DNA from: Nocardioides sp. BGMRC 2183 | Lineage (GTDB): Bacteria > Actinomycetota > Actinomycetes > Propionibacteriales > Nocardioidaceae | Length of the DNA stretch: 64,000 bases | Direction: 5' to 3' | Assembly: GCA_008123405.1 (NCBI GenBank) | Contig: VSSA01000012.1 | Location: 62,001 to 126,000, forward strand | In this document: in pieces, positions 8,064 through 18,378 of the stretch | How positions within the stretch are numbered: position 1 is the first letter of the stretch | Layout of the letters: every line of letters starts with the position of its first letter | Position numbers and translations under genes: made by a program | The notes under the pieces: generated by a model | The model's database searches: none | What the model was told of the DNA's origin: nothing | What the model saw: the letters and a program-made list of their open reading frames with translations, nothing else

Positions 8064-9290
8064 ATGAGCAGCACCACCTATCCGCTGACCGAGGGACTCG
8101 CGGTGATCCGCGAGCACCTGCTCGACCCTGGCCTGGTGCGGGCCGTGGCGTCGGGTCGGCAACGCGGCCGCGAGGCGCCGCGATGGCGGCGCGTCGAGCT
8201 GCGCTGGGTGGACCTCAAGGCCGGCACCCACCTGCAGAGCGTCGGGTACGACGCCACCCAGGCGCACACCGCCAACCACGCTGTCGGCGACGCGGCAGGA
8301 GCCTGCGTCGACGAGCTGCTGGGCGCCGGGTTCGGCAACTGGCACGTGACCACCGACCTCGCGGTGGTGCAGCTGCGGATCACCAAGAAGGGGCAGGCGG
8401 TGGTGCACACCGCAGCCGCTGCGCCGGCCGACGGGGCTCCCGACCAGTCGCGCGACCGGTCCCACGATCGCAGCAAGCAGCGTCTGCTGCCCGAGGACGA
8501 CCCCCTCTTCACGGCGCTCGGGCTGGCCGGCAAGGACGGCCGGGTCAAACCCAGCCGGCAGGCCAAGTACCGCCAGATCGAGGAGTTCGTCGGGCTCCTC
8601 GACGCCGCGATCGGTGATGCGCTGGCCGGCGGCCAGTTGCGTACGCCGACCGCTGAGGACCCGCTGCGGATCGTCGACCTCGGCTGCGGCAACGGCTACC
8701 TCACCTTCGCCGCCCAGCGCTATCTGACCGAGCGTCGCGGACTCCCCGTCCGGCTGACCGGGGTCGACGTGAAGGACCAGTCGCGACGGCACAACCAGGC
8801 GGTCGCCGCCGAGCTGGGTGTGGATGCCGACTTCGTCGTGGGCAGCATCGAGGGTGCCGACCTGGCGCAGCCGCCGGACGTCGTACTGGCGCTGCATGCC
8901 TGCGACACGGCCACCGACGAGGCGTTGGCGCGGGCGATCGGCTGGCAGGCGCCGCTGGTGCTGGCCGCGCCGTGCTGCCACCACGACATCGCCGCGCAGC
9001 TGCGCCAGCAGCCGACCCCGGCGCCCTACGCGGCGTTGGTGCGCGACGGCATCCTGCGCGAGCGCTTCGCCGACACCCTGACCGATGGGCTGCGCGCCCT
9101 GCTGCTGCGCAGCCACGGCTATCGGGCCGATGTGGTGGAGTTCGTGGACAGTGCGCACACGCCCCGCAACACGCTGCTCCGCGCGGTGCGTACCGGCTCG
9201 GCCGACGACACTGCCCGCACCGAGTACGACGATCTCGTCGCCACCTGGTCGCTCACCCCGCGGCTCGGGGACCTGCTCGAGCGGGGCTGA
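8064..9290 (+). CDS. Class I SAM-dependent methyltransferase (Methyltransf_32-like)
   Basis: A 408-residue protein, ATG 8064 preceded by GAGGAGACC. IVDLGCGNGYLTFAAQRYL near residue 205 is motif I of class I methyltransferases. VVLALHACDTATDEAL and LVLAAPCCHHDIAAQL near 300 match the HACD...PCCH pattern of the Methyltransf_32/METTL25-like group. The first 190 residues form a separate, less familiar domain. An internal basic, Asp/Ser-rich linker (DQSRDRSHDRSKQR) joins the two. The substrate is unknown; the PCCH motif in relatives sits near the acceptor site. It stands between the small membrane peptide and a secreted protein gene and overlaps neither. Confidence 0.75.
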   Translation: MSSTTYPLTEGLAVIREHLLDPGLVRAVASGRQRGREAPRWRRVELRWVDLKAGTHLQSVGYDATQAHTANHAVGDAAGACVDELLGAGFGNWHVTTDLAVVQLRITKKGQAVVHTAAAAPADGAPDQSRDRSHDRSKQRLLPEDDPLFTALGLAGKDGRVKPSRQAKYRQIEEFVGLLDAAIGDALAGGQLRTPTAEDPLRIVDLGCGNGYLTFAAQRYLTERRGLPVRLTGVDVKDQSRRHNQAVAAELGVDADFVVGSIEGADLAQPPDVVLALHACDTATDEALARAIGWQAPLVLAAPCCHHDIAAQLRQQPTPAPYAALVRDGILRERFADTLTDGLRALLLRSHGYRADVVEFVDSAHTPRNTLLRAVRTGSADDTARTEYDDLVATWSLTPRLGDLLERG

Positions 9291-9297
9291 CGAACGA

Positions 9298-10341
9298 ATG
9301 CGTTGGGCCGAACGCGCACTGCTCGCCGCGGCCGTCTGCCTGGTCGGTGTCGGTGCGGTGGCGGGCGCGAGTGTCGCCGAGGACGGCGCTGTGCGTGCGG
9401 AGGTCGCCTTCACCTTCACCGACCCCGCGATCACCGAGTCCAGCGGCCTGGTCGCCGGGGACCTCTTCGTCACCGTCAACGACTCCGGCGACGACGCCCG
9501 GATCTTCACCATCGACCCGGCCACGGGCGACACCGTCGGCACCACCACCTGGGACGGTGAGGCCGTCGACGTCGAGAGCCTCGCGCCCGCCGGGCCTGGC
9601 GAGGTCTGGGTCGGCGACACCGGCGACAACCTGGCGCAACGTTCGTCGGTCACCATCACCCGGGTGCCCTACGGGACCGGGGATCGGGCGGTCGCCGGCC
9701 AGACCTTCGAGCTCACCTATCCAGACCGTGCCCACGATGCCGAGACACTGCTGGTGCACCCGGAGACCGGCCAGGTCTTCGTGGTGGTCAAGGAGTTCAT
9801 CGGCAGGGTGTACGCCGCCCCGCGCCGCCTCGACCCGGACGGTCCGAACCGGTTGCGCGAGGTCGGCAGCGCGCTCGGCATCTCCACCGACGGCGCCTTC
9901 TGGCCGGACGGCAACCACGTGGTGCTGCGCAACTACGGTCAGGCCGCCGTTTACACCTGGCCCGAGCTGAGGCGCCTGGACACACTGACCCTGCCCACCC
10001 AGGAGCAGGGCGAGGGGATCGCGGTCTCGCCCGAGGGTTCGGTCTACGTCAGCAGTGAGGGAGAGGCCAGTGACGTGCTGCGGATCGACCTGCCCGCAGC
10101 GCTCCGGGCCGAGCTCGACGCGGAGCCGGCCGAGGAGCCGGCCGAGGAGCCGGCCGAGGAGCCGGCCGGAAGCGCTGCCGGCGAGGAGACGACCGAGTCC
10201 TCCGGTGCGGATGACGCCGACGCGGACGCAGAGTCCGGCGACGGCGTCGACCTGGGTTTCGGCGTGGACCTGTGGATGGTCTGGATCGCGGTTGCGGTCG
10301 TCGGCGGCGTCGTACTGCTGCGGGCGCTGCGGCCGCGGTGA
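9298..10341 (+). CDS. Secreted, C-terminally anchored protein of unknown function
   Basis: A 347-residue protein from ATG 9298. An N-terminal signal sequence (RWAERALLAAAVCLVGVGAV then AGASVAEDG) is followed by a beta-rich extracellular domain of about 240 residues that resembles a propeller-like repeat: VNDSGDDARIFTID, VWVGDTGDNLAQR, FVVVKEFIGRVY, VYVSSEGEASDVL. An acidic linker follows with EEPA units coded by a tandem 12-bp repeat (about 10128-10170), then a membrane span WMVWIAVAVVGGVVLLRAL and a short basic tail. This is a typical anchored surface protein. No catalytic motif is recognised. Confidence 0.65.
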   Translation: MRWAERALLAAAVCLVGVGAVAGASVAEDGAVRAEVAFTFTDPAITESSGLVAGDLFVTVNDSGDDARIFTIDPATGDTVGTTTWDGEAVDVESLAPAGPGEVWVGDTGDNLAQRSSVTITRVPYGTGDRAVAGQTFELTYPDRAHDAETLLVHPETGQVFVVVKEFIGRVYAAPRRLDPDGPNRLREVGSALGISTDGAFWPDGNHVVLRNYGQAAVYTWPELRRLDTLTLPTQEQGEGIAVSPEGSVYVSSEGEASDVLRIDLPAALRAELDAEPAEEPAEEPAEEPAGSAAGEETTESSGADDADADAESGDGVDLGFGVDLWMVWIAVAVVGGVVLLRALRPR

Positions 10342-10394
10342 GCCGCTCTTGCCACGGTGTGGTCGGCTTGGGCGACATGCCCTAGTTTCGAGGC

Positions 10395-11402
10395 GTGGCC
10401 CGTCTGCGCCGTACCTCTGCCGATGAGCGTGGTTGGACGCGCCGCCGCGCCGGGAGCGGCTGGACCTATCTGGACGCCGACGGGGAACGGCTCTCCGAGG
10501 ACGACGCGCAGCGGTGTCGGGAGCTGGTGATCCCGCCCGCCTGGACCGAGGTGTGGATCTGCCCGCACCCGAACGGCCACCTGCAGGCGGTGGGCACCGA
10601 CGACGCCGGGAGGCGGCAGTACCTCTACCACCCGGACTGGGTCGCGCGGCGCTCGGAGGAGAAGTACGAACGGGTGCTGCGCTTCGGCGGCCGGCTGCCG
10701 CGTCTACGTGAGCAGGTGGCGACCGACCTGGCCGACGCCGACCTCACCGAGGCGCAGGCGTGCGCGCTCGCCGTCCGGCTGCTCGACGTCGGGGCGTTCC
10801 GGATCGGCAACGACCTCTACGCCTCCGAGCACGGCTCCTTCGGGCTGACCACGTTGGAGCGGCGACACGTACGGCGCCACGGCGAGCTGCTGGTCTTCGA
10901 CTTCGTCGGCAAGTCCGGTGTCGAGCATCGGGTCGAGGTCGATGACCCGGTCGCGATCGAGAGCCTGGCGCGGATGCGCCGCCGACGCAGTCAGCACGAT
11001 CCGCAGCTGCTGGCCTATCGCGAGGGACGCCGCTGGCGTTCACTGACTCCGGAGGCGGTCAACGCGTACGTGCGCAGCTCGAGCGGGGTCGAGGCGACGG
11101 CGAAGGACTTCCGCACCTGGCACGCGACCGTGCTCGCGGCGACAGCGCTGTCCGACGCGCCGGACCCGGACGCCAGTGCCACGCGCCGCAAGCGCGCGGT
11201 CGCCGCGGTGATGCGCGAGGTCGCCGAGTACCTCGGCAACACTCCGACCCTGGCCCGTTCCGCCTACGTCGATCCGCGGGTCGTCGACGCCTACGACGAG
11301 GGCCGCACGATCCGTGCCGCGGTACGCCGCCGCCACCGCGACGACGACGCCCGCCGACGAGCCCTGGAGCGGGCCACGATGCGACTGGTCCGCGGGCGCT
11401 GA
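10395..11402 (+). CDS. DNA topoisomerase IB (poxvirus/bacterial type)
   Basis: A 335-residue enzyme, GTG 10395. IPPAWTEVWICPHPNGHLQA near residue 50 starts the N-terminal beta domain, and ALAVRLLDVGAFRIGNDLYA with SFGLTTLERRHV covers the catalytic core. FVGKSGVEHRVEVDDP contains the catalytic lysine strand. KDFRTWHATVLAA includes the conserved active-site Arg and His, and ARSAYVDPRVV carries the nucleophile Tyr at residue 291. It relaxes supercoils by forming a 3'-phosphotyrosyl link. Length and motifs are normal for bacterial TopIB. It is flanked by unrelated genes on the same strand. Confidence 0.92.
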   Translation: MARLRRTSADERGWTRRRAGSGWTYLDADGERLSEDDAQRCRELVIPPAWTEVWICPHPNGHLQAVGTDDAGRRQYLYHPDWVARRSEEKYERVLRFGGRLPRLREQVATDLADADLTEAQACALAVRLLDVGAFRIGNDLYASEHGSFGLTTLERRHVRRHGELLVFDFVGKSGVEHRVEVDDPVAIESLARMRRRRSQHDPQLLAYREGRRWRSLTPEAVNAYVRSSSGVEATAKDFRTWHATVLAATALSDAPDPDASATRRKRAVAAVMREVAEYLGNTPTLARSAYVDPRVVDAYDEGRTIRAAVRRRHRDDDARRRALERATMRLVRGR

Positions 11403-11449
11403 CCCTGGCACGTGGTGAGGCGGTGCGGGATGCGCGGCACACTGGCTGC

Positions 11450-11941
11450 ATGGAGATCGAGGTCGTCGAGGGAGACATCACCGTCCAGGACGTCGACGCG
11501 GTGATCAACGCAGCCAACAGCCGGATGCGCGGCGGCGGCGGGGTGGACGGCGCCATCCACGCCGCCGGCGGCCCCGCGATCCTCGAGGACTGCGTCCGGC
11601 GCTTCCCCGACGGTCTGGCCACCGGTGACGCCGGCTGGACCACCGCCGGCGCACTGCCAGCCCGCTGGGTGATCCACGTCGTCGGCCCCAACCGCCATGC
11701 CGGCCAGACCGACCGCACCCTGCTCACCTCCTGCTACCGCCGCGCGCTCGAGGTCGCCGACGAGGTGGGCGCGCGGAGGCTGGCCTTCCCGCTGATCAGC
11801 GCCGGGGTCTACGGCTGGCCGAAGGAGGATGCCGTGGATGCCGCCCTGGAGACGCTCCGGGCCACCTCCACGAACGTGGAGATGGCCCGGATGGTGGCGT
11901 TCGGGAGGGCGTCGTACGAGCTGATCCGCGGGCGGACCTGA
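11450..11941 (+). CDS. Macrodomain protein (O-acetyl-ADP-ribose deacetylase type)
   Basis: A 163-residue single macrodomain. INAANSRMRGGGGVDGAIHA (residues about 22-41) is the ADP-ribose-binding loop of MacroD-type enzymes, and FPLISAGVYGWPKEDAVDAA near 108 is the second binding loop. These enzymes remove ADP-ribose from proteins or hydrolyse O-acetyl-ADP-ribose. ATG 11450 is chosen because the conserved MEIEVVEGDIT start follows directly; an upstream in-frame extension to 11423 is unlikely. A sirtuin, which makes O-acetyl-ADP-ribose, is coded at 33036-33899 in the same window but not in the same operon. Confidence 0.9.
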   Translation: MEIEVVEGDITVQDVDAVINAANSRMRGGGGVDGAIHAAGGPAILEDCVRRFPDGLATGDAGWTTAGALPARWVIHVVGPNRHAGQTDRTLLTSCYRRALEVADEVGARRLAFPLISAGVYGWPKEDAVDAALETLRATSTNVEMARMVAFGRASYELIRGRT

Positions 11942-11963
11942 GTGTGAACCTACGTCGCGACGC

Positions 11964-13088
<1,125 letters not shown>

Positions 13089-13255
13089 TCAACCTTCTCA
13101 TCGTGGTGAGCGGGGGAGAGGCTGACGACGCTGTCAGAGATGGACCCAGTGTGACAGCCGGGTCACGCCGGTGAAAACGCAGGCTCCAGCCTTCGGACGC
13201 GCCAGCCTATGCTGCTTCCCGCGCCCGACCCGCGGGCGGTCGAGTCGGAGGTGCG

Positions 13256-13744
13256 GTGGTGAGCCTGGAGTTGACGCCGGTCGGCTATGACCATCCCGAC
13301 GTGGTCGCCTTGGTCGCCGCGGTCCAAGCCGAGTACGTCGAGCGCTACGGCTCGCCCGACGACGGCCCGGTCGACTTGAGCGAGTTCGCCGACGGCAACG
13401 GGCTCTTCCTGCTGGGGCGGATCGACGGCATCCCGGTGGCGACGGGCGCCTGGCGCCGCTCGCCGGTCGTGGCACTCGGCGGCGGTCCCACCGCGGAGCT
13501 GAAGCGGATGTACGTCGTCCCCGAGCGACGGGGCCAGGGGCTCGCCCGTCAGGTGCTGGGCGAGCTCGAGCGGACGGCCGTGCTGGCGGGCTTCGACGTA
13601 CTGGTGCTGGAGACGGGGTTGAAGCAACCGGAGGCGATCGGGTTGTACACGTCGGCGGGGTATCAGGCGATCCCGGGCTTCGGGTACTACTGCGGCAGTG
13701 AGCTGTCGCGGTGCTTCGGGAGGAGAATCGCGCGGGAAGCGTGA
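13256..13744 (+). CDS. GNAT-family N-acetyltransferase
   Basis: A 162-residue acetyltransferase. ELKRMYVVPERRGQGLARQV near residue 80 is the acetyl-CoA-binding motif A, and LETGLKQPEAIGLYTSAGYQAI is motif B. GTG 13256 and GTG 13259 are both possible starts, with CGGAG just upstream. The last codons and the TGA (13742-13744) lie inside the left arm of a 15-bp hairpin, so the repeat element supplies the gene's stop. The substrate is unknown. Confidence 0.8.
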   Translation: MVSLELTPVGYDHPDVVALVAAVQAEYVERYGSPDDGPVDLSEFADGNGLFLLGRIDGIPVATGAWRRSPVVALGGGPTAELKRMYVVPERRGQGLARQVLGELERTAVLAGFDVLVLETGLKQPEAIGLYTSAGYQAIPGFGYYCGSELSRCFGRRIAREA

Positions 13745-13817
13745 GTTTCCCCGCTGCACCGGGGAAACTCACGCTGACCCCAGAAAGGTTCTCGCCGACA
13801 GCGAGAGTTTCCCGCGC
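13730..13817. repeat. Composite hairpin with GTTTCNCC-type arms at a convergent gene junction
   Basis: An outer 9-bp stem (13730-13738 with 13809-13817, GCGCGGGAA/TTCCCGCGC) encloses two hairpins. The first has 14-15 bp arms, GCGTGAGTTTCCCC at 13739-13752 and GGGGAAACTCACGC at 13761-13774. The second is TCTCGC/GCGAGA at 13790-13806. It lies between the end of the GNAT gene and the end of the ABC permease gene, so it could act as a bidirectional terminator. Related composite hairpins occur at 19753, 38985, 49255 and 52527. Confidence 0.8.
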
Positions 13818-13832
13818 CACCACCGGCGCAGG

Positions 13833-14740
13833 TCAGGTGACGTCGCGGCGACGTACCAGCACCAGGCTGACCACGACGGCGAGTACGACGTAGACCGCCA
13901 CGGTGCCCGCCGCCTGCCCGGCGGGGACCGTGTCCAGGACGCCGGGGGTGCCGTCCCCGCTGCCGGCCCCGACGATCGATCCGATCAGCGAGCCGGCGGC
14001 CGTGCCGGGCAGTACCTCGGTCAGGGACTCCACCCAGCCGAGCAGCTCCCCGACGCCCCGGAGCAGGTTCTCCACGACCAGCGCCCAGACCAGACCCAAC
14101 CCGACCGCGAGAGCCGGGCCGCGCGCGATCGTGCCGAGCGCGAAGCCGAGCAACGCCCACATCTCCAGCACCAGCAGCCCGGCGCCGAGTGCTTCGAGTA
14201 CGGACCCGGTCGGGGGCAGCGTCAGCGACGCCGACTCGCTGGTGGCGATGAGGGTGGCCACGCCGAGGTCGAAGAGGAACGTCACCACGACCGTCGCCAC
14301 CACGAAGCCGGTCAGCGCAGCGATGGCGCCGACAACGGCCGGGCCGCGTCGTACGCCCTGGGAGAAGAGGGTCTTCCAGGTGCCCCAGCCGTATCCGTTG
14401 CCGGCGACCAGGGCGCCGAGCACCATCATCAGCGCCCCACCGAACATCGGCATCCCCTGGAGCAGGACGTCGGCAACGCCGGCCGGCACGAGCTGCGCGA
14501 GCATCTGCGCCTTCGTCTCGCCCTCGTTCGCGAAGCCGGCGTCACCGCTGGTGTAGGAGAGGTAGGTGAACAGGTAGCCGAACATCAGGCTCAGCGCGAG
14601 CCAGGTGCCCAGCGTGATCCACACCGCGGGCCAGGCGCGCAAGCGGGCCGCCTCGGCGCGAGTGCTGCGCACCACGGCGGTCAGGATGCTGCGGGGGCCG
14701 GTCGAGCCGGCCGTGCCGGCAGGGACGAGGGTGGTGGACA

Positions 14741-14741
<1 letters not shown>
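13833..14741 (-). CDS. ABC-2 type transporter permease
   Basis: A 302-residue membrane protein with about six hydrophobic segments: WPAVWITLGTWLALSLMFGY, a long external loop, MFGGALMMVLGALVAG, VVGAIAALTGFVVATVVVTF, ALLGFALGTIA and a C-terminal span VAVYVVLAVVVSLVLV. The start shares one base with the stop of the ATPase gene (TGATG), so both subunits are made together. This is the permease of an exporter of the ABC-2 type, as found beside NarL-type two-component systems. The exported substrate is unknown. Confidence 0.85.
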
Positions 14742-15661
<920 letters not shown>

Positions 15662-15793
15662 GCCTCTCAGGGTGCGACGTCGGGGGCCGTGGCGCGTCCG
15701 CCCCGGAGAGGTCGCCGGATACGCGATCCTGCGTAGTCAGGTCGGGCTCCACGTCGTACGACGCCAGGTCTCCGCTCGCCTAGGTTCGACGCC

Positions 15794-16921
15794 ATGACTT
15801 CAACGATGTGGCTGGCCAGGCGGTGGTGGCTCGTCCCGGTCCTGGTGATCGTGACTGCCGGTTCCATCGCGACGAACCTCGGCCGCGACGATCTCGGCCA
15901 CGACCCGGGCGTGGTGAGCGGCGTCCTCGCGGCTGTGCTGGCGGCGGCGACCACGGCGACCCTCTTCCTGCTGGACCGCTGGCCGACGGCAGTGCTGACG
16001 ACCGGGGCACTCTTCGGCGCCTACTTCGCTGTCGGTGGCCAGAACGGGCCGATCTTCTTCACCCTGGTGGTCGCCTCCTTCCTGTTGCCGCTGCGGCGCA
16101 CGTTCTCTCAGTGGTTCCCGCTGTTGCTCGGCGCTTCGGTGCTCTGTTGGGCGGGGCTGACCATCCGGGGACTGCGTTGGGATGAGCCGGCGGTCGGGAT
16201 GTGGCAGTCGATCGGCATCGGCGCGCTCGCCGCGGCCGGTTCGGCCGTCGGGACCGCGTTGCGGGTCAGCGGTGCCGAGCGTGCCGCGCGGGCCGATCGG
16301 GTCGCCGTCGAGGAGCGGCTCCGGATGGCCCAGGACCTGCACGACGGCGTCGGACACGGACTGGCAGTGATCGCGATGCAGGCAGGCGTGGCGCTGCACG
16401 TCCTCGACCGGGACCCCGGCAAGGCACGGGAGAGCCTCGAGGCGATCCGCGACACCAGCCGCGAGTCGCTGGCCGCGCTGCGCGCCGAGCTCGCCGCGAT
16501 GGGCACCCACCCCGGCGACGCCGCCACGGTACGACGTCCCGCCGCCGGACTCTCCGACCTGCCGGCACTGTTGGAGCGGGTGCGTGCCGCCGGTCTGCGG
16601 GTCGAGGTGAGCGGTGACCCCGGCCCGGTGCCCGAGGCGGTCGGCGAGGTCGCCTACGTGGTGGTGCAGGAGGCGCTCACCAATGTGTTGCGACATGCGG
16701 CCGCGGGGTCCGCGCTGGTGGCGTGGACCCGACACCCGGATCGGCTGGTCCTGGTCGTGTCGGACGACGGCCGCGGGGGACCGGTGCACGATGAGGGAAT
16801 GGGAATCAGTGGGATGCGGGCCCGGGTCTCCAGCCTGGGTGGGGTGCTACGCGCCGGGCCGCGATCGGCCGGGCCGCGATCGGCCGGTGGGTTCGAGGTG
16901 GTCGCGGAGCTGCCGGTATGA
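15794..16921 (+). CDS. NarL-type sensor histidine kinase
   Basis: A 375-residue kinase. About five membrane spans fill the first 150 residues. The HisKA_3 dimerisation domain has RLRMAQDLHDGVGHGLAVIA (phospho-acceptor His near residue 192), and the HATPase domain has VVQEALTNVLRHAAAGSALV and VVSDDGRGGPVHDEGMGISG. Near the 3' end a 15-bp unit is tandemly duplicated (about 16855-16884), giving GPRSAGPRSAGG. It overlaps the response regulator by 4 bases. The intergenic gap to the ABC genes holds the palindrome GTCGTACGAC near 15752, a possible but weak regulator site. Confidence 0.9.
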   Translation: MTSTMWLARRWWLVPVLVIVTAGSIATNLGRDDLGHDPGVVSGVLAAVLAAATTATLFLLDRWPTAVLTTGALFGAYFAVGGQNGPIFFTLVVASFLLPLRRTFSQWFPLLLGASVLCWAGLTIRGLRWDEPAVGMWQSIGIGALAAAGSAVGTALRVSGAERAARADRVAVEERLRMAQDLHDGVGHGLAVIAMQAGVALHVLDRDPGKARESLEAIRDTSRESLAALRAELAAMGTHPGDAATVRRPAAGLSDLPALLERVRAAGLRVEVSGDPGPVPEAVGEVAYVVVQEALTNVLRHAAAGSALVAWTRHPDRLVLVVSDDGRGGPVHDEGMGISGMRARVSSLGGVLRAGPRSAGPRSAGGFEVVAELPV

Positions 16922-17607
16922 GCGAGGCTGCCGCGCGGGATGCGCACGCGCCGATCCGGGTGGCCCTCGTCGACGACCAGGCGCTGGTCCGGATGGGGCT
17001 GGCCACGCTGATCGAGGCCGAGCCGGACCTCGCGCTCGTGGGGGAGGCGGTGGATGGCCGTGACGGACTGGCGCTGTTGCGCCGTACCAGGCCGGACGTG
17101 GTGCTCTGCGACATCCGGATGCCGGTCCTGGACGGTCTCGGTCTGCTCGCCGAGGTTGCCGCCGACCCTGCGCTCGCCGAGGTGCGGGTGGTGATGCTGA
17201 CGACCTTCGAACTCGACGAGTACGTCTTCGAGGCGCTGCGCAACGGCGCCAGCGGCTTCCTGCTCAAGGACGCCGAGCCGACCGCGATCCTGGACGCGGT
17301 CCGCGTGGTCGCCGCCGGTGGATCGCTGCTCGCACCCTCGGTCACCCGGCGGGTGATCGAACACTTCGGTGGCGGTCGTGCCGATCGACCCCACCCACGG
17401 ATCGGCGACCTGACCGACCGCGAGCGCGAGATCCTCGGCTGGGTCGCCACCGGCCGCTCGAACGCCGAGATCGCCGCGGAGCTGGTGCTCAGCCCGGACA
17501 CGGTGCGCACCCACGTGTCGCGCGCGATGGTCAAGCTGCAGGCGCGGGACCGGGCACAGCTGGTCGTCTTCGCGATCGAGTCAGGACTGCGGCGCGGCGC
17601 GCAGTAG
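16918..17607 (+). CDS. NarL/LuxR-family response regulator
   Basis: A 229-residue regulator. The receiver domain has VALVDDQALVRMGL, the phospho-acceptor Asp in VVLCDIRMPVLDGLG, and KDAEPTAIL with the conserved Lys. The LuxR-type HTH is LTDREREILGWVATGRSNAE followed by IAAELVLSPDTVRTHVSRAM. It is co-translated with the kinase. The last codons (GAQ and the TAG stop) lie inside a 34-bp segment identical to the arm of the 161-bp palindromic element at 34852. The natural C-terminus therefore appears to have been set by that element. Confidence 0.92.
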   Translation: MSEAAARDAHAPIRVALVDDQALVRMGLATLIEAEPDLALVGEAVDGRDGLALLRRTRPDVVLCDIRMPVLDGLGLLAEVAADPALAEVRVVMLTTFELDEYVFEALRNGASGFLLKDAEPTAILDAVRVVAAGGSLLAPSVTRRVIEHFGGGRADRPHPRIGDLTDREREILGWVATGRSNAEIAAELVLSPDTVRTHVSRAMVKLQARDRAQLVVFAIESGLRRGAQ

Positions 17608-17630
17608 CGAGGAATCGGTGGATTCAAGCT
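17597..17630 (-). repeat. 34-bp remnant of the 161-bp palindromic element
   Basis: Bases 17597-17630 are an exact reverse complement of 34852-34885, the left end of the full element. The rest of the element is absent. The remnant contains the TAG stop of the response regulator (17605-17607) and the stop codon of the convergent PPOX-like gene (17624-17626), so both genes end within it. Confidence 0.9.
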
Positions 17631-18310
17631 AAGCGCGTCAGGTGCGCGGGCGCCGGCATCCCGGGGAGGTTGTCCGCCGCCGGCACCGGGGCGTCGATCA
17701 CCCGCCGTACCGGGAGGTGGCCGCCCCACACGCCGGCCTCGACGTCGCTCGGCTCGTCGACCGGGCCGCCGGCGCGCACCTTCAGCGACGCCTCGCGCAG
17801 CGCCACCGCGAGCACCGCGGTCGCGGCGAGCTCCTTGCGGGTGCTCGGCCGCAACGTCGCCGACCGGCCGGGCAGCATGTGGTCCACGATCAGGTCCAGG
17901 GCGTGCTGCCGCTCGGCTGCGTCGTCGACGAGCCGGGCCGCGCCGATCACCACCGCCGAGCGGTAGTTCATCGAGTGGTGGAACGCCGAGCGTCCGGCGA
18001 CCAGCCCGTCCAGCTCGGTCACCGTGACGCAGACGCATCGGTCGACCGAGCTGCGCAGCCATCGTGCCGCGACCGAGCCGTGCAGGTAGAGCGTGCCCTC
18101 GGCGTCCGGTCCGTCCGGGTCCACTGCGTAGGCGGTCGGCAGCACCACGGGGTGATCGCCGACCTGGACTCCGAGGTGGGCGACCAGGCCGTCACGCAGC
18201 AGCTCGAGCAGCTGCTGCCGGTCGGTCACGGCGCGGTTGCGGCCGCGGGTGACCCGAGTGCGCTCGGTCGGCTCGAGCGGAGTGGTGGATGCAGGTGCTG
18301 CGGTGGTCAT
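17624..18310 (-). CDS. Pyridoxamine 5'-phosphate oxidase family protein
   Basis: A 228-residue split-barrel flavin-type protein. LLRDGLVAHLGVQVGDHPVV near residue 35, TLYLHGSVAARWL, CVCVTVTELDGLVAGRSAFH and HSMNYRSAVVIG are typical of the FMN-binding PPOX-like family often called nitroimidazole-resistance or YhhP-type proteins. The start is ATG 18310; a longer upstream frame has no family similarity. It is divergent from a MocR regulator, the usual partner of such genes, and is probably controlled by it. The C-terminal LA and the stop come from the palindromic-element remnant. Confidence 0.82.
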   Translation of the reverse strand: MTTAAPASTTPLEPTERTRVTRGRNRAVTDRQQLLELLRDGLVAHLGVQVGDHPVVLPTAYAVDPDGPDAEGTLYLHGSVAARWLRSSVDRCVCVTVTELDGLVAGRSAFHHSMNYRSAVVIGAARLVDDAAERQHALDLIVDHMLPGRSATLRPSTRKELAATAVLAVALREASLKVRAGGPVDEPSDVEAGVWGGHLPVRRVIDAPVPAADNLPGMPAPAHLTRLA

Positions 18311-18328
18311 GGCTCGATCCTCACCTAG

Positions 18329-18378
18329 GATTGGCCTGGACACACGAGCCATTTCCGACCGAGTAATGAAGGCCAATC
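18329..18378. promoter_or_regulatory. Inverted repeat in the MocR/PPOX divergent promoter
   Basis: GATTGGCCT at 18329-18337 and AGGCCAATC at 18370-18378 form a perfect 9-bp inverted repeat 32 bases apart, between the divergent PPOX-like and MocR genes. The right half ends directly at the TTG start of the regulator. ATTGG-type half sites are common for MocR proteins, so this is a good candidate for autoregulation and control of the PPOX-like gene. Confidence 0.6.
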
